DNA of 64,000 bases from Carallia brachiata (GCA_021464245.1 JADCRB010000009.1:1-64000), one strand, 5' to 3'; shown: positions 29,601-43,807, counted from the stretch's first letter. Notes: generated by a model from the sequence alone, not told the origin. Program-made: numbers and translations.

Positions 29601-32600
29601 AATTTTTAATTCATTTTGTTGGACACAAATTGATGTAGGATGTTTTCATACTACATACATACAAAATATCTTATAAAGCATGCAAGTGTTGAATAGTAAA
29701 TAGCATAAAATTACGGAAATCTTTTATATGTTGTATAAAAAATTCTGGATATAGCAAAAAAAAAAATAAAAATTCTGTGCCATCAGTTCGCGTATATGTA
29801 AATCTTCCCTACTAAATAAAAAATGTTTAGAAGAAAAAGAAAGTTGAAGTCCTACTCCTTTGGTCCAACATTCATGTAACATGTGGGCAACAACAGAATC
29901 ATCCATACGGATCATGTACCCCTCTAAAAGGATCTCTCACATTAATTCGCCCTTTACGATTATGCTTCATATTTCTGGTATATCACAAGAGAATCCCATG
30001 CACATACTCGTTTTGCCACCGTCCAGGCAAACAAAATCCTATCCTGTTTCATTACATTCACGTTTTCCAATGTTATAATGTGTCTTGTCTGCAGAAATTG
30101 TTACAAACGGCAAGTGCGGCTGCAATGCGATGCAATGCAATGCTCATCCACGTACCGAAAATTAATAAAAGTTCCTGAACATAAAATAAAGAACGAAAAC
30201 ATTATACCTAATTTAAAAAAATAACTATTTTATCGACAAACAACAATTCTACAATGTAAAATCTAGCAATATTTGGTTTTTATTCTTTTTTTTAAAAAAA
30301 AAAAATTGGTTTGTGCTTTTTTATTAAATATGTATCATTAGCTTACCAAACGATGAGTGAGGTTACCTAACTGTTCCCAATGAAGAATGTAGCGCAAAAT
30401 GAATTGCTGATTGCAAATTATATCATGTTAGGATGTATTTAACACCACAGCTCCACATCTAACTCTTTGAAAAGCCTTTTCAAATTGCATTCTCAAGTGT
30501 TCCTTAAATAATTTGTTCTTCCATATTTTTTTCGTGCCATAAAAAGAAGATAGATGGAGCGTTAAATTTGATGCATTGTAGACATAAATTCATATCACAT
30601 TATAATAATCGTTAAACTCAGTAATCAAAAAATGGAAAAAAAAAATATAAGTAACAGTCATATGAAGATTTATATAAAGAATTTATTATTTGATGCATAT
30701 GTAACACGTTAAATTAAAAAACTTCACGTAAATTTGCCATAATTATTATAATCATTTGAATAATTAACCACATGCAATGTGGAGATATATACAAAGATTT
30801 TATTATTTTTAATTAATGTGATCATTATCAAGCTAAAACGTACATACTCCGTATCTGAAGTACGCTAGTACACTTAAACACAATCCCGAGACAGGCTGAC
30901 GAACGCAACCAGCCAACCAGTGATTGTTAAACACATATATTTATTATGCGAACAAGTTCATGTTCATTGTATCTAAGCAAACCTTTATTCACATAAACAC
31001 CCAGATTTATATACAAGATCTAAAAGAACAGATTATGTTCCTATAAGTACTAGCAGCATTGGCTGTGCCAAAGTACCGATAACTTGTTCCAGAATTCCGG
31101 AACCAATTTGGAGAAACAAGTTCATTGTATCTAAGTTTAGTTAGAAGAATTGAAAATTGATTAAAGGGAATAAGTAAGAGTGATACCCAGTTAACAAAGA
31201 TTGCATAAGCTTATGATGGTTAGGGGTATCAAACAATTTACATTGGTTAGGGGTATCAAACAATCTACATTAAATCTGTAATAAAATTAATTTTAAAATT
31301 TGGCAAACATCACTAAATTATTCCAGATCAAAATCTGTGTATATTTTTTAATCCCATCACTTGAGTTGGTACAGTCTCGAGCCTATAATTTCTCACACAA
31401 AAACCATTAACTACCCCGACCATTGGTGTCATTAATAGAAGTTTAATTAGAAAAATACTTTCTAACTGTTATTTAGATAATTTTTGTAACTTTTTTATTA
31501 ATAAATTAATTTTTTATTTTTTATTTATTATTATAATTTTTTATCGTATAATTTTATCTGATACATTGTATAATAAAAATTACTTAATAATCGCTTAAAA
31601 TGGCTGTCACTTATTCTGAAAACCAAATTAGATTGTTAGAAAAGAAAACCGAGCGCATGATTCACGCGAGGAAGTTGTAAGGAAGTTCCCCTTTAGGCAT
31701 GGGGGCTTGTGCCTATTTTAATCATTATTCGGTTTACCGGTTCCGTACGACTTGAAGCGGTTCCAGCGGAGTCAGGAGAGAAAGAAAAGGACGAGGGTGA
31801 CCGACGGTTGTCAGTAAATAGATGGGAAAGAGACCGTTAATGAAGGTGGTGGCGGCAGGTTTTACAGGCTGGCTGGACGTGACCCTTTCTTTTTGGTTGG
31901 GCGTAATAAATCAGCTTGATATTCGGCGACGGTCTTGTCGTTTTGCGCCAGCTCAGCATTTCCTTGATTGATTGTGTTTAAAAAAATGGGAAATGATAGC
32001 TGGCGACAAATAGGTGGTACGGAGTTGACAGGATCGACAGAGGGACTGGGGAATAAAGATTAACGTATACTGAGTTCACAAAAAAAAATTTTCTCAAAAA
32101 AAATCTAAAAATCTTTACTAATCATAAATAAAAATACAGTGAACTTTTAATTAAAATAAATAAATAAATTATTAAATTCTGTAAGACTAACAACTTGATT
32201 TATACGTTTTTCATTACACGAGTTCATGTCAATTTTTTTGTGGGTTTACAAATTTTTTAAAAATATACTATATAAAAAGTAGACAAGATTGACAATAAAA
32301 TAATTTAAATATTATACACAATAAAATTAAGATAAAAAGACAGTTTTATCAGGGTATATTAACAAGGAATTCATTATATGGCCAAATAATTTTTTTTATT
32401 ATGTCTATATATATTTTTTTTGTGTAACAACAAGTATTTTTTATGCAACCACAAAGAAAAAATATGTAACAAAAAAATAATAATATTTTTTGAATTACTT
32501 TTTATCGATTTGATTGCACAAAATATACTCTTAATTACACAAAAAAAATTTCATATGAAAAAAAAAAAATTATTTAGCCATAAATTTTTTCCGTATTAAC

Positions 32601-34110
32601 AAATTAAGTGGAAAATTTTGGCAAGTCCAACAAGGGAATGCGAGACAGACAGCCTGGCTGTTCTCTGTCAAACGCAGGCATGCCAGCCGCTACCGTTACG
32701 ATCCTTATCTACAAGTTAGATTTATCCGAGTTTTTATAATTATAGTTATGTCTCTGTAACTTCCAAAACAGTAAAGAACAACTGTGGCAAGTTTATCTTC
32801 ATAGGAACAGCGTAATGGACATATCCCACGCTCTGCCACAAGGAGCGTGGCTCACTCTCCTTTCTGTTTCTTGGCAGTTTATTGGTCCCTTGTACTTTTT
32901 TTTTTTTTTTCCAATTTGCACAAAATGGAAGTGTTGTCTAATTGATTATCTTCAAGTGATGTATAGGTGGTTTCAATTATCTTTTATATGACCTATCCTT
33001 CAAAATCACAAAAAAAAGCATAAAATAGAATAAAAAAATAATGATATAATCAATTCACTTCAACTTGATTTTCTCTAAATTTTGATGAGAAAACGGAATT
33101 CTATACACCAAAATAATACATATCCAAAATTATTCAGTTTTTCCCACGTAACTCAAACTAAAGAAACATATTCATTTTGGTGGATGCAGAAAAAAAAAAA
33201 CAATATTGGTCCAAATTGCAAAAAGGCGGTGCTTTTATGAGCATAACCCCAAAGGATGTAACGCTCCTCAACAAATGATTGTCCACTGGCTCTCATAGCA
33301 CTCAAATTGCCCTTTTGCCCATTTCACAAAGTGCAACGGACGCTCCTCAGCTAGAGAGTTACCCTATTTTTCGGTTGATATATTTTTCTTTTTTTGTGTC
33401 AATGTCAATTATATACAACAAATTTCGTTAAAAGCCTTGTCCACTCCATCTTGTCACAGCAAATTAGCAAAGCATCACTCGCTGTAATCCAAGTGACCAA
33501 CGGATTTCGTTTGCACTTTAAATTATTGATTTAATAAATCTTCGTCAAAATACTCAATTAAATTAGATTAAACATACCTCTGATTTTATAAAACCTTAAA
33601 ATGATCCAAAGATACTTACTAACAATTTGAAAATTTACTCACTCCTGTGTAACTTAGACTTACCTTACAATATGATCCAACACAATTAACAAGACTGTAC
33701 TAAACAATAATATTTAAGTTGTAAAAAATAATAATAATGTGATATAAATTTTTAAATAATTAAAATTAAAAAATAATATATTAAATCTTATTAAATAAAT
33801 TACGTAATTATTTTATTGTTACGGTAATAAAATTATTTTTTTTTATGATTAAAAAAAGGCAAATTATTATGGTACATAAAAAAAAAAAAAAGAAAAAAAA
33901 AGGGGAGATTAGATAGATGGGAGAGCGATTTGTTTAAATTTAGTACGCTTCAAAAATATCTGACGCGTGTCCGTTAGCCAGCTGTATCCCAAGTTCAACC
34001 GCTTACCTCGAACCATCGCTGCCTTGCCAGTTGCCCCCATGCCTTCCTTCTCTCTCCCCTTTCTATCCTCACCGGCTCGTCCGGTCACCCACTTCCCTCC
34101 TTCATGTATC
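26617..34110. other. Gene-free AT-rich interval
   Basis: About 7.5 kb with only short chance frames, homopolymer runs and AT-rich low-complexity DNA (for example 29030-29290). A somewhat GC-richer patch lies at about 31660-32060 without an open frame of note. A possible MITE is listed separately at 27188-27567. I recognise no gene or RNA. Confidence 0.5.
27188..27567. mobile_element. Possible MITE bounded by TGTTTGG / CCAAACA
   Basis: The left end reads GTGTTTGGAGTGCGAAAAAAT. The right end, reversed, reads GCTGTTTGGTATGCAAAGAAA. The interior is a purine-rich GAGAAAG-type repeat. No clear target duplication is seen, so the assignment is tentative. Confidence 0.35.
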
Positions 34111-34117
34111 TCATCTC

Positions 34118-34126
34118 TTTATAAAT
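34118..34126 (+). promoter_or_regulatory. TATA box of the MYB gene
   Basis: TTTATAAAT lies 193-201 bases before the MYB start codon, followed by a CT-rich leader (TTTCTTCTTCAG and similar), as usual for plant promoters. Confidence 0.5.
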
Positions 34127-34318
34127 CTCCTCTCCTCATCGTGGTTTCATTTCTTCTTCAGTTTTCTCAGCTCACAAAACTGAAATTGGAAAAAAAAAAA
34201 AAAATCAAACCGAAACTTCAAATCAGGACATAAACTTAAAGCTTCCGGTTTTTTTTTTTTTGTTGGGTCTAATTTTTATGATCATCAGCTTTCTAAAATC
34301 TAAAGGATTAATCTTTAA

Positions 34319-35344
34319 ATGGCTGATAGTTCGAGGGACATGGATCGGATCAAGGGCCCATGGAGCCCCGAGGAAGACGACGCCTTGCAGAAGCTGGTCC
34401 AGAAGTACGGACCCAGGAACTGGTCCTTGATCAGCAAGTCGATCCCCGGCCGGTCCGGCAAGTCTTGCAGGCTCCGGTGGTGCAACCAGCTCTCACCCCA
34501 GGTGGAGCACCGCGCCTTCACGCCTGAGGAAGATGATACCATTGTCCGGGCCCACGGCGGTTCGGTAACAAGTGGGCCACCATCGCCCGCCTCCTCAACG
34601 GCCGGACCGACAACGCCGTCAAGAACCATTGGAACTCCACTCTCAAGCGAAAGTGCATGTTGTGCGGAGGACGGTGATTTGAGCGGCGGCCAGCCGTTGA
34701 AAAGATCGGTGAGTGCGGGCTCCGGCGTGCCCGTTTCCATTGGGCTGTGTATGAATCCGGGCAGCCCGTCCGGATCCGACATCAGCGATTCAAGCGTTCC
34801 GGTTTTGTCTCCTTCGCCCGTGTACAGGCCGGTGGCTAGAACTGGAGCTGTAATACCTCCGGTGGAAACGACGTCGTCGTCCAATAACAACAACGACCCA
34901 CCGACGTTACTGAGTTTGTCGCTTCCTGGTGCCGACATGTCGGAGGTATCCAATTGGGTTGGGGAGTCAACCACTCCCCGAGTCGCCGAGTCAACTCAAG
35001 CAAAAACCACAATATCTCTGTTGCCAGCGATGAACCCTATTCCAAGCGCAGCAGCTCCATTCCCGTCGCCAGCTCAGCCACGTGCGGCCGCGGCGCCGGT
35101 AGTACAGCAGGGAGCGGTGAATGGTGGGGCGGGGGCAGGATTTATGGGGATTAGCGCAGAGTTTATGGCGGTGATGCAGGAGATGATAAGGATGGAGGTG
35201 AGGAATTATATGATGGAGAAGAGCAGCGGCGGTGGCGGAGTCGGCGGTCCTAGTTGTGCTATCAGGCGGCCACCGGAAATGGGTTCAGGAATGCCCCAGT
35301 TAATAATCGGATTGGGGTTGGTAGGATTGAGTAGTTGTGAGTAG
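34319..35344 (+). CDS. MYB44: R2R3-MYB transcription factor, subgroup 22 (MYB44-like), with frame breaks
   Basis: A single-exon open frame of 341 codons. The R2 repeat (residues about 11-57, [15 protein letters not shown] ... [24 protein letters not shown]) and the start of R3 ([16 protein letters not shown]) match the MYB44/70/73/77 group of nuclear stress and ABA-signalling regulators. After RAH the open frame leaves the family. The conserved [19 protein letters not shown] ... [11 protein letters not shown] continues one frame over from about 34558 to 34660, then the family frame returns ([33 protein letters not shown] motif LSLSLPGAD). Near 35255-35280 the family frame shifts again, and the conserved end IGVGRIE is read in another frame with stop at 35332-35334. 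As written, R3 helices 2 and 3 are scrambled. This is either a base-level sequence error or a damaged gene. The start is the first ATG after the leader. Confidence 0.85.
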   Translation: MADSSRDMDRIKGPWSPEEDDALQKLVQKYGPRNWSLISKSIPGRSGKSCRLRWCNQLSPQVEHRAFTPEEDDTIVRAHGGSVTSGPPSPASSTAGPTTPSRTIGTPLSSESACCAEDGDLSGGQPLKRSVSAGSGVPVSIGLCMNPGSPSGSDISDSSVPVLSPSPVYRPVARTGAVIPPVETTSSSNNNNDPPTLLSLSLPGADMSEVSNWVGESTTPRVAESTQAKTTISLLPAMNPIPSAAAPFPSPAQPRAAAAPVVQQGAVNGGAGAGFMGISAEFMAVMQEMIRMEVRNYMMEKSSGGGGVGGPSCAIRRPPEMGSGMPQLIIGLGLVGLSSCE

Positions 35345-36513
35345 TGCACAGTTGGGGAAAAAAATGAGTGAATCAATCAATCAATGAATTGAACAGAAGA
35401 GAGAGGGAAAACAAAGTTGGGCCTTTTCTTTTCTTTTCTTTTGTTTTTTTTTTGTTTTTTTTCCTCTTTGGTTAGGGAATAATTTTGGTCATTGTACAGG
35501 GATGCAGGTTGGTCTGCTACCATGGAATGGGTAACGAGTGAAGTTTTTTTTCGCAGAGGGGAAAGAGAACTCTGAGAGAAAATGGAGTGAGAGATTTGAG
35601 ACTTCTGTCTGTTTCTACTGCTGATTTGTTATCAGGCAGTCAAAAACTTGCAACAAAAAACTTGGCAAGGGGAAAAAAAAATGGAACCTAAAAACAAAAT
35701 TTAGTACCAAGTTTTGGTATTTTTCATTTGTTATTTACTTTTTCCAGCAAGGCTGATCAATGTCTAACAATTAACATCAATAATGTCCGACGTAATTCCT
35801 CTGACACCGGTTTGGTGTTCTCGAACTGCAAAATACATGAACTGTTGACGGGAAAACACAGAAGTGGTTCAGAGAACGATCTTTACTATACTACAAAGGC
35901 TATAAATTGAGAGTCCGCCTTCTCTTTTTGCAAGGTTTTACTGCTGTTTGCCGCATGTGGGGAATTTGGCAGTCCATCCCAATGCAAAAGGTTAACAGCT
36001 TATATGGAACTTGATGTCGGTATCCAATTAGACAGAATGACTCGTTGCCGATGAAATATTGTTGGGAAGTTGATGAGAAAAACACGGTTAATGGATAGAA
36101 CATTGGACTTAAACTTCCTTCCAAGCGGGTCCTCAACGGTTGACACTCCTCGTAATCGCTGAAGTATAAAGCGACGAGCTGCCTCAATCACTGAAAATTC
36201 CGAGGAAAGAAAATGCTAACATATTAACGTTCTCATGGCCGTTCAGGATTCCGGAGACTATCACTTATGGCTTTCGTTAAGTCTCAAATACGCCTATTCT
36301 AATGGAATCATTAGAGAGAGAGATGAGAAATCGTAGCCAACGGTTTTAAAATTGACATTGGGAACTGTATACTCTATACAACTTGAACGGGGGAGCATGG
36401 GATATACTGAAATTAATAAAGTGCTACGAGTGGGGGGCTAACTCTGGAAGGAATTTTCTTCTTCCTACAAAAAAGCAGCAGGCCAAAAAAAAAAAAGCTA
36501 GAGAGAGCTAGGA
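35345..36513. other. MYB 3' region and spacer to HMA1
   Basis: It begins with a U-rich MYB 3' untranslated region (TTTTCTTTTCTTTTG run near 35425-35460). The following 800 bases show no further gene. The right end should hold the HMA1 3' untranslated region, since that gene ends at 36514 on the other strand. Confidence 0.5.
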
Positions 36514-39500
36514 TTACGAATGTACTGCTTGCGGGGTGCTTGGGCTTGTGTTATCTTTTCGCAACAGAATCAGTCTTGATTTGATATCTTCTATAACATG
36601 CCCTAGGTCCTCCTTCCAGGACCATTTCGGATCATTTAGGGCACGTATAGAGTTGAGACAAACAAGAAGGGTGCCACCTTCATGTAAAAGGACCTGTAGA
36701 TTTACCAATCAAGAAATTATGAAATAGACAATGAAGTTGCCAAAGGCACCAAATCCAAAATGGCTGCAGAAAACCAAGTAAAGAATCACAATGGCCATGT
36801 TCTAAAAACTGTTGCTAACAAAGATTACTGCGATATGCCCATCTATCAGTTCAGATTCATTTGCGTGATAATTTCCTCAAAACTTCAAAAAAAGTGCATA
36901 ATGAAAGCCATGAAGTTAGAAAAAAAGATCATCGCGTTGATTCATACCGTCAACCACAGGGGGAGAAACCCCAAGACAGATGGAAGCGAGGCCAAAACTA
37001 TACAAGTTAAAGCAAGAGCTACACTTTGTTTGACCTGCAAGTAAATGTGCGCAAAGGATTATGAATTTGATGATAAGAATAAAGAAGACAACGCAACATG
37101 GATAATAGCAAATACCAGGGAAGTTGTTTGCCGAGACTTGGCAATGCAGAATGGAACACCAGATATATTATCCCGCAGTAATAGGATATCAGCAACAGCT
37201 ATTGCAGTGCACTGGCACGTTGAGCAAGAACAATTCCTACAGTTGCAGCAGCAAGCGCCGGTGCATCATTAATACCTTCGCCTACCATGATCAAGCCTCC
37301 ACCTGAAATAAATTCCAAAATTTGATCAGCTGACTACTGCAGGCAGTAATATCATAGCATTCTGAAAGAACAAATTGCTTGATATCAAGAACATGACTGC
37401 AAGAGAAACAGGAAGAAAAATGTTGGGAACATCCTTGGAAATCAGAATACATCTCTTACCATCAAAAAATTTATGAGCTTTCGCACATTTGAGCAAAGAA
37501 TTAAAAAAAAAAAAACAAAGGCACAGCAATAATTTGCCATCTCCTTGTATCTGTCTAAGAGTGTTCTCTAGTTTATCATTGATTTCTTCAACCTTTGTGT
37601 GCACATGTGAGCAACGGCAGTATGTCTTATGCAACAAATATATAGACATCAACATATAGGATCCTCAGAGCAATGGCTAACATAAATCCTGACGCTTAAA
37701 GCCTTTTGCCCATCATAATTATAAATTGTCATGGAAAAGACAAACTTGAGATGGAAGTAGATAGAATTATTTGAAAAGAATATAACATGCAAAATCAACG
37801 CAAGTGTCTGATATATGCAGAATATAGAGTTTCTGACATATGCAGAACGCAGGGGCAGAATTAGTGCTTGTTTCAGAAAACAAAGAAGCGTATGCAATAT
37901 GAAGTACATTTGAATGCTGATCCCAGGGCTCACCCATATCCCTTGAGATACTCTTCACATGGTTAAGTTTGTCCTCGGGCTTCAAGCTGCAGAAAACCTC
38001 AGTGATATTCACAGCTTTAGCGACTCTCCGGCGCTGGATGCATGGTCACCAGTTAGCATCATGATTCGGAGCTTTGCTTTATTTTGCAATTCTGTTATGA
38101 CATCTGAAACACCCGGTCGAGGTCTATCCTCAAGATGAATCAATGATACCTATGCGTATGTAAAGTACTATTCAAGACCATGCAAATCGTAAAATGAATT
38201 GCACTTGCCATGCTGCTTTGACTTTGGGCCTTTCAAATTGTAGATGAAAACTATACAAAGTGACAGAACATCTTAAGGACTGATGCTGCAGCAGAAAAAT
38301 GATAAGACATACAAATGATATATCTAAAATTAAACAGGTATACTCGGATGACACTTCCTCTCCTCTGCTTGAACTTAAAACTTCCTACCTATCATTAGTT
38401 TCCATTTAAATTATTATCATCAGTTGATTTCTGCAACTAGGATCAGATTAGACAAATTTTCTACTCCAAAGCCTGAATAAGCAGAAAAAAAAAAGATACT
38501 CTTCCAGGTATGGAAGATGGAGGACAAGCCACATTGACCAACTGACTAAAGTGGACCTTGGAGCAGAGCATAAAATCTAAGCAGAGCACGCCAAATAAGC
38601 CATGTGGATGAGTACTCACCTTTTTATCTACAGAAAGAGCTGCACGAACGAAGTCATTTCCATAAGACGATCCATTGACGGCTTCCTTTATCTTTCTTGA
38701 TTCATCTTCTGACTTACAAGTGAGGTAATAAACTCTACTGAACCAAGCGATGCTTTAAACAACTTGCGCTCTCCAGTTCCTGACTATATACATAAGCAAT
38801 TATTTTGGACTCGCTTAATACGATCCCTTTAATGTAACTTATTTATAGGAAAACATTACCTCAACATTATTGAGAGTTGCGACAAGACCTCTACCAGGAA
38901 AATACTCAAAACTTTCCACAGAAACAGAAGGTAGATCCTTCCCTATACTATGATCTACAACAGCTCTGCAGAAAAGGGAAGAGCAGTAGAAAAATTATAC
39001 ATAAATTTACATAACCAAAAGCATGACACCACTTAAGGCAACAAAAAATATATTATAATAGATAAAGTGAACATTGAAGATGAGACGAAAGAAAATGATT
39101 CCAACTGCAGCCATGCATGAGGTGCAGTAAAAATAGTTCTTGCTCTGCCCTATAACCGCATAAGGTGTGTAGAATTGTTGTCAGATGGATATGGATCCAA
39201 ATCATACAAATCAAAAGCATATAAGTGGATCTATCCTAGCAATCTACGTCCCCCTGCTGATATATGACGACATATTAAATGAGAAAAACCCAAACTCCCA
39301 CATTTTGAATCTCAAAAAGAGATTAGCCTGTAGCTAAAGGCTCTTCTTAGCTATTTGCTGTCAAATCCTGTAAAACTGTCCAATGTCAGACATGATCCTA
39401 TCATCCAGCAACATCATGAATTTCAAAACATGTCATTCTTTCCAGATTACCTTCCAATAGGATGAGTCGTACCCTTTTCCATTGCAGCTGCCACAGCGAG

Positions 39501-42500
39501 AGCCTCTTTTTCACAACTTGGAATGCAACAGGAAGTAAAACTTGTCTTCTTGTTTCCAACCAAATGTCCATAAATTGGTTCAATTGCTTTAAACATAAGC
39601 CCTCCAGTTGTCAATGTCCCGGTCTTGTCAAATGCAATAGTATGGCAAGAAGCTAGAGCATCTAGAACCTGGCCTCCTTTTAGCAAAATCCCCTTTGTAA
39701 ACAGGAGTATCATGGCTGTTAAAATGAAGTTCACCCCACACATATACATTAAAATTAAACCACATTCAGCTTCATATGTAGCAGAAGATTCCTTGTGGTT
39801 TCTATGGATTTTGCAGCTCTACCAGCATTAACATACTGTTTCTCAGACACCTTGCCAATAAAAATTTGTGCTCTGGCTATTAAAGAAATGCAAAATAGAC
39901 ACAATCTTGTTTTAAATTTGTGAGTGCTACACAATTTATGACGTGCCACCACTATGCGCAGAAGCCTAGGCAAAAGATCATGCCCATTAAATTCAGAGCG
40001 CGCACAAAGTGCTTTTTCCAACTGTGCAAAAAGGGTGTGAACAAAGCATGTTCATACTACAGTAAACTGGAACATAACAGCACCTAAAGAATAGTGAATT
40101 GGTACAGATCAAACTTTTAGACTAAATTATCACGGAATTGAGGTAGAGCATCACAAAACAATAAATATTAGTCTCCAAATCTCAATGCAGTATACCTCCT
40201 TTTTGTCTTTTTGGTGCTTCAAATGATAACCAGTTATGTGGAAGATCTAAGAGTCCTTGTATTTTTAAGAGGACTGAAATTAATAAATAACTTTAGCAAT
40301 TGAATCAGAGGTACCTTTCTAGCACAGGAACTAATAGCAGTAGCATATGCCAATGGAGCTACAGCCAGGGCACAAGGTGATGCTGCCACCATCAGCCCAA
40401 GTGCTCTGTATATTGATCCTCTGCAGACTTCACAATCAGCAATGCATCAGAGGAGAAGAATATAAGAAGGAATCCAACATAATGAATTTAAATTGCATGA
40501 AAATTAATAGATGAGCCTTATTATTAGTGAGAGAGTATCCACTTCCTCTATTATACCTGATGTGCTCATGAATGGCCATTTGAAAAGAAATGGCCCAAGG
40601 ACAGCAACAGTGACTGACAAACCCACAACAACCTTGCTATAGCGCTCACCAAATTCATCCAGCCACCTCTGAAGCTTTGGTTTGTTCAGTTGCGCTTCTT
40701 CAGTCAATTGCACAATCCTACTAAGTGTCGAATCTTGCCAAGTTTTTGAAGCCTACAACAGATTTTACAAAGGACTATACTAAACAAAACATCAAAAGCA
40801 ATAAGCACCAACGAATTAAAACCAATCATAAACTACCTAAGCAGTTTCAGGAGATAACATTATGGAAGGAAAAAAGAATTCAAGCCAGATCTTCAGGATA
40901 CAAACAACCAAAATAATTATAAGTATATTAAAGGCAAACCTTCACAATCATTCTTCCATCCAAATTTCTGGCACCACCGGGAATCCTGTCTCCAACTTTT
41001 GCCTCCAAAGGTTTGACTTCTCCAGTCAAGTGCTCAATAGTGATTGTTGCACTACCTTGGAAAACTTCACAATCTACAGGTATGGCCTAAGGATAATAAA
41101 AGTAACCCATTAACACACTGTCAAATTCCTATATATATATGCGTATATCTTTAATGGCATTGTTAACACCATCCATTAAATTAAATGGTATCGTAAATTT
41201 CTTATGCATACCTAACTGCCACAGCTCATAATGGTTAATCAATATGAAAGTTGTCCAATATAGAAAAAGTTGATGCATTTGCTAACTGTCATTGCTATAC
41301 ACTCAAACAATACAAGCAAGAAGCAAAGAACAACAAATCAATAACTCTCAAATCTGAGAGAAACTGTCTAGTTAAGGCACCAGCTACCAAAGAACAAATA
41401 CAACCAAGTCACAGGCAAGCATAATGGTCACACCAGTTCCTTTAACACACTATCAATTCCAATGTACATATCAAGGCGACATCACTAATACTGCAACTCT
41501 TAATTTAAATGACAATCCACAATTTTCATGTCTATTGGCCTACTACTTCTCATGTTGCTCAATCAATCAATCATAAGAAATTATCTACTTTAGAATAAGG
41601 TAGTTCATTTGCTGACCGCCATCACGAGCAACATAGATCATCAAAATCAACAAATCTCAAATTTCACGACAAGAGAAAAATAACATTGCCATGACAGACC
41701 TCACCAGTTCCGACCAAGACAAAAGAGCCGACATCTATATCGTGCACAGGGACACTTTTGTAGGACAGGTCAGAGAGATCCGGCAGTTTCTCATCATTTA
41801 CATCCAACACAAGGGCAGAGTCAGGATAATTCTCTTTCAACTCCCTAACTTCCACCATTGACCTGCTAGTGAAAAATTCTTCGCTGTAAAGGTAAATTTG
41901 GCACAATTAAGCATCCCCCTTAGCAAAACAAAAAAAAAAAAAAAAAGAACAAAGAACACTGCAATGCAAAGAAGCTTGAGACTGAAATATTCACCAATAT
42001 GAGCCAGATTGAACATTGCGAGAAGTAGGCCTCCTTCCAATGAATTGCCCATAAACACTGACGCAAAAGCCGCCAGAGCCATCAACACATGAATGTTCAC
42101 CTTCCCACCAGTAATATCAATAAGAGCATCAAGCGAAGCCGAGATCTAAAACATAGAAGCATTGTAACAAACATTATAATTGCAATTTCCAGTATAATTA
42201 ACACAAAAAAAAGGACGACAAAAAAAAAGAGCTATGAAATTGAGCGAAGTTTGAGTGAGTTGTACTCCGACTAGAGGGAAGGCGGCGGTAATCAAGGCCT
42301 TTTGGAACGGCTTGACGACGGGCTTAGGCAATAAGAAAGGGCAAGCAGCGGCGGCCAGAAAAAGCGCCGCGGCGCAGCAGCAGAGTTGCAAGTGCTCTCT
42401 TAGTAGGTTTGCCAGGTCCATCCAGCCCACAGCCTTTGCAAACCTGAGTAACGTTCTCTGGGCGCCGGTGAGCTCCTCTCGGTCACTGACGTGATGGCGA

Positions 42501-42772
42501 TGATCATGCTGGTGGCCGTGGTGGTGATGGTCGTGGTGGTGCTGGTGGTTGTGGTGGTGGTGATGTGAGGTGGCACCGGCGACGAAACGGAGCCGGCGGT
42601 GGTGGAACTTGAGAGAAGGAAATGAAGAGAGGGATTTTCTTTGGAGGAGAAAACGGGAAGTGAAGAAATGTTGACGGCAAATTGAATTGAGCGAGTTGAC
42701 TCGTCGTTCGCCGGAACGAGTCCGCAAGGGGAACTCGGTCAGGCCGATCGCGTGACGGAGCGCAGTTTCCAT
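36514..42772 (-). CDS. HMA1: HMA1, chloroplast-envelope P1B-type heavy-metal ATPase, 13 exons
   Basis: Exons (high to low): 42772-42266, 42145-41995, 41883-41700, 41086-40940, 40752-40557, 40427-40315, 39692-39451, 38965-38860, 38783-38620, 38149-37934, 37302-37116, 37034-36948, 36693-36514. They total 2480 nt. Family members have about 820 residues and lack the usual N-terminal metal-binding domain, having a His-rich stretch instead. Exon 1 has a transit-peptide-like N-terminus and a run of His (about residues 68-91). Motifs seen: TGE of the actuator (LTGEVKPLEA), SPC ion motif (AASPCALAVAP), phosphorylation site DKTGTLTTG, the THPIG ATP-binding loop, and GEGINDAPAL. It exports metals such as Cu, Zn or Cd across the envelope in Arabidopsis. 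Four single bases are missing relative to the family: near 41882 (exon 3 start), 38727 (exon 9), 38029 (exon 10) and 37219 (exon 11). With those the length would be 827 residues. Confidence 0.9.
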
Positions 42773-43060
42773 GATTAACGGTCTGGATTGGAGGAGGGAA
42801 TTCGTCAGGTCATGATCATCGACGGACGTCGGAGAGCACGACTGAAGACACAGAAAGAAAGAGAGAGGAGGAGAGAGAGAGAGAGAGAGATGAAAGGAAA
42901 TTACGTGGGGTCCCAACCGAAGATTGGTGTCTGGCCAGGAACGCGTATGGCTATTGGTCAGTGTTTTAGTGTTTTAGTTTGCGGTGTGGATTTTGGGCTG
43001 ACGATAAAAAAAAAAAAAAAAAAAAATCGAAAAATGATGTTGGTCATATTGTAATAATAT
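42773..43060. other. Upstream region of HMA1
   Basis: It contains a GA microsatellite at about 42870-42891, which lies in the leader or core promoter of HMA1 (CT-rich on the gene strand), and an A run at 43009-43026. Confidence 0.5.
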
Positions 43061-43438
43061 ATATTATTTTTGTAATAATAATTATATTTTTAATAAAAAT
43101 TTAAAATTTATTTTTTTATCGTAAAAAATATGTATGTAATTATAAAAAATTTGTGTTTTATTATAGTATAATTAAAACGTATGATCAAATGTGTGTGATT
43201 AGCTAATGGAATCCTCTTTGGGTTTTGACTTTTATTGCACAGATGGAGAGTCGTTTCGTTATGCTATCGACACAATGTGCTCACTCATTGTTATTCTTTG
43301 ATGATAGAGTGTTTCTGTAAGAAAGTCTTTCATTTAAGTCTAAGTTGATACTAACTAACAAAAAAACCATTACAGCTTCTTGGTAGGTTCACATTCCTTC
43401 AATTTTATTTCTCTCCTCTCCGTTTAATGAATTAGCCT

Positions 43439-43807
43439 TTGTTTGGGAAGGGAGAAAAGTGGGAGAAAGGAAGAAATTGAGAGGGAATGGGTAAATGTTT
43501 GTCTTAGGAAAGATAGGTAGAATTAAGAAAATGAAGTGGCCCCACTATAAAGGCTTTTTTTTTTAAAGGTTAAAAAAACCGTTTTGTCCTTGATTTAATA
43601 TTTTTTATTTTTATTTTTTTAAAAATAAAATCGACATTATAATACATATATTTTTTTTATTTTTCACTCATTCTTAAATAAAATATTTTAAAATTTTTTT
43701 CTTTACATTACATTCTCTCAATCACAAAAATTCCTCTCACATTCATTATTCTCACTTTCTTTTTTTTTTTTTATATTTCTCACTCCTGTTTATTTTTTCC
43801 AAACAAC
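43439..43807. mobile_element. Possible MITE bounded by TTGTTTGG / CCAAACAA
   Basis: The left end is TTTGTTTGGGAAGG. The right end, reversed, is GTTGTTTGGAAAAA. The interior is AT-rich with GAGAAAG near the left end, similar in style to 27188-27567. No target duplication was found. Confidence 0.35.

Noticed and set aside
31660..32060. GC-richer patch in the gene-free interval
   Set aside because: No open frame, RNA structure or motif that I can support.
34315..34974. 219-codon ORF antisense to the MYB gene
   Set aside because: GC-rich shadow frame opposite a gene with clear MYB homology.
40420..40427. Frame break at the start of HMA1 exon 6 and at the start of exon 9
   Set aside because: Using the acceptors GTGAAG|TCTGC (exon 6) and ATATAG|TCAGG (exon 9 start, 38783) restores phase, so no indel is needed at these junctions.
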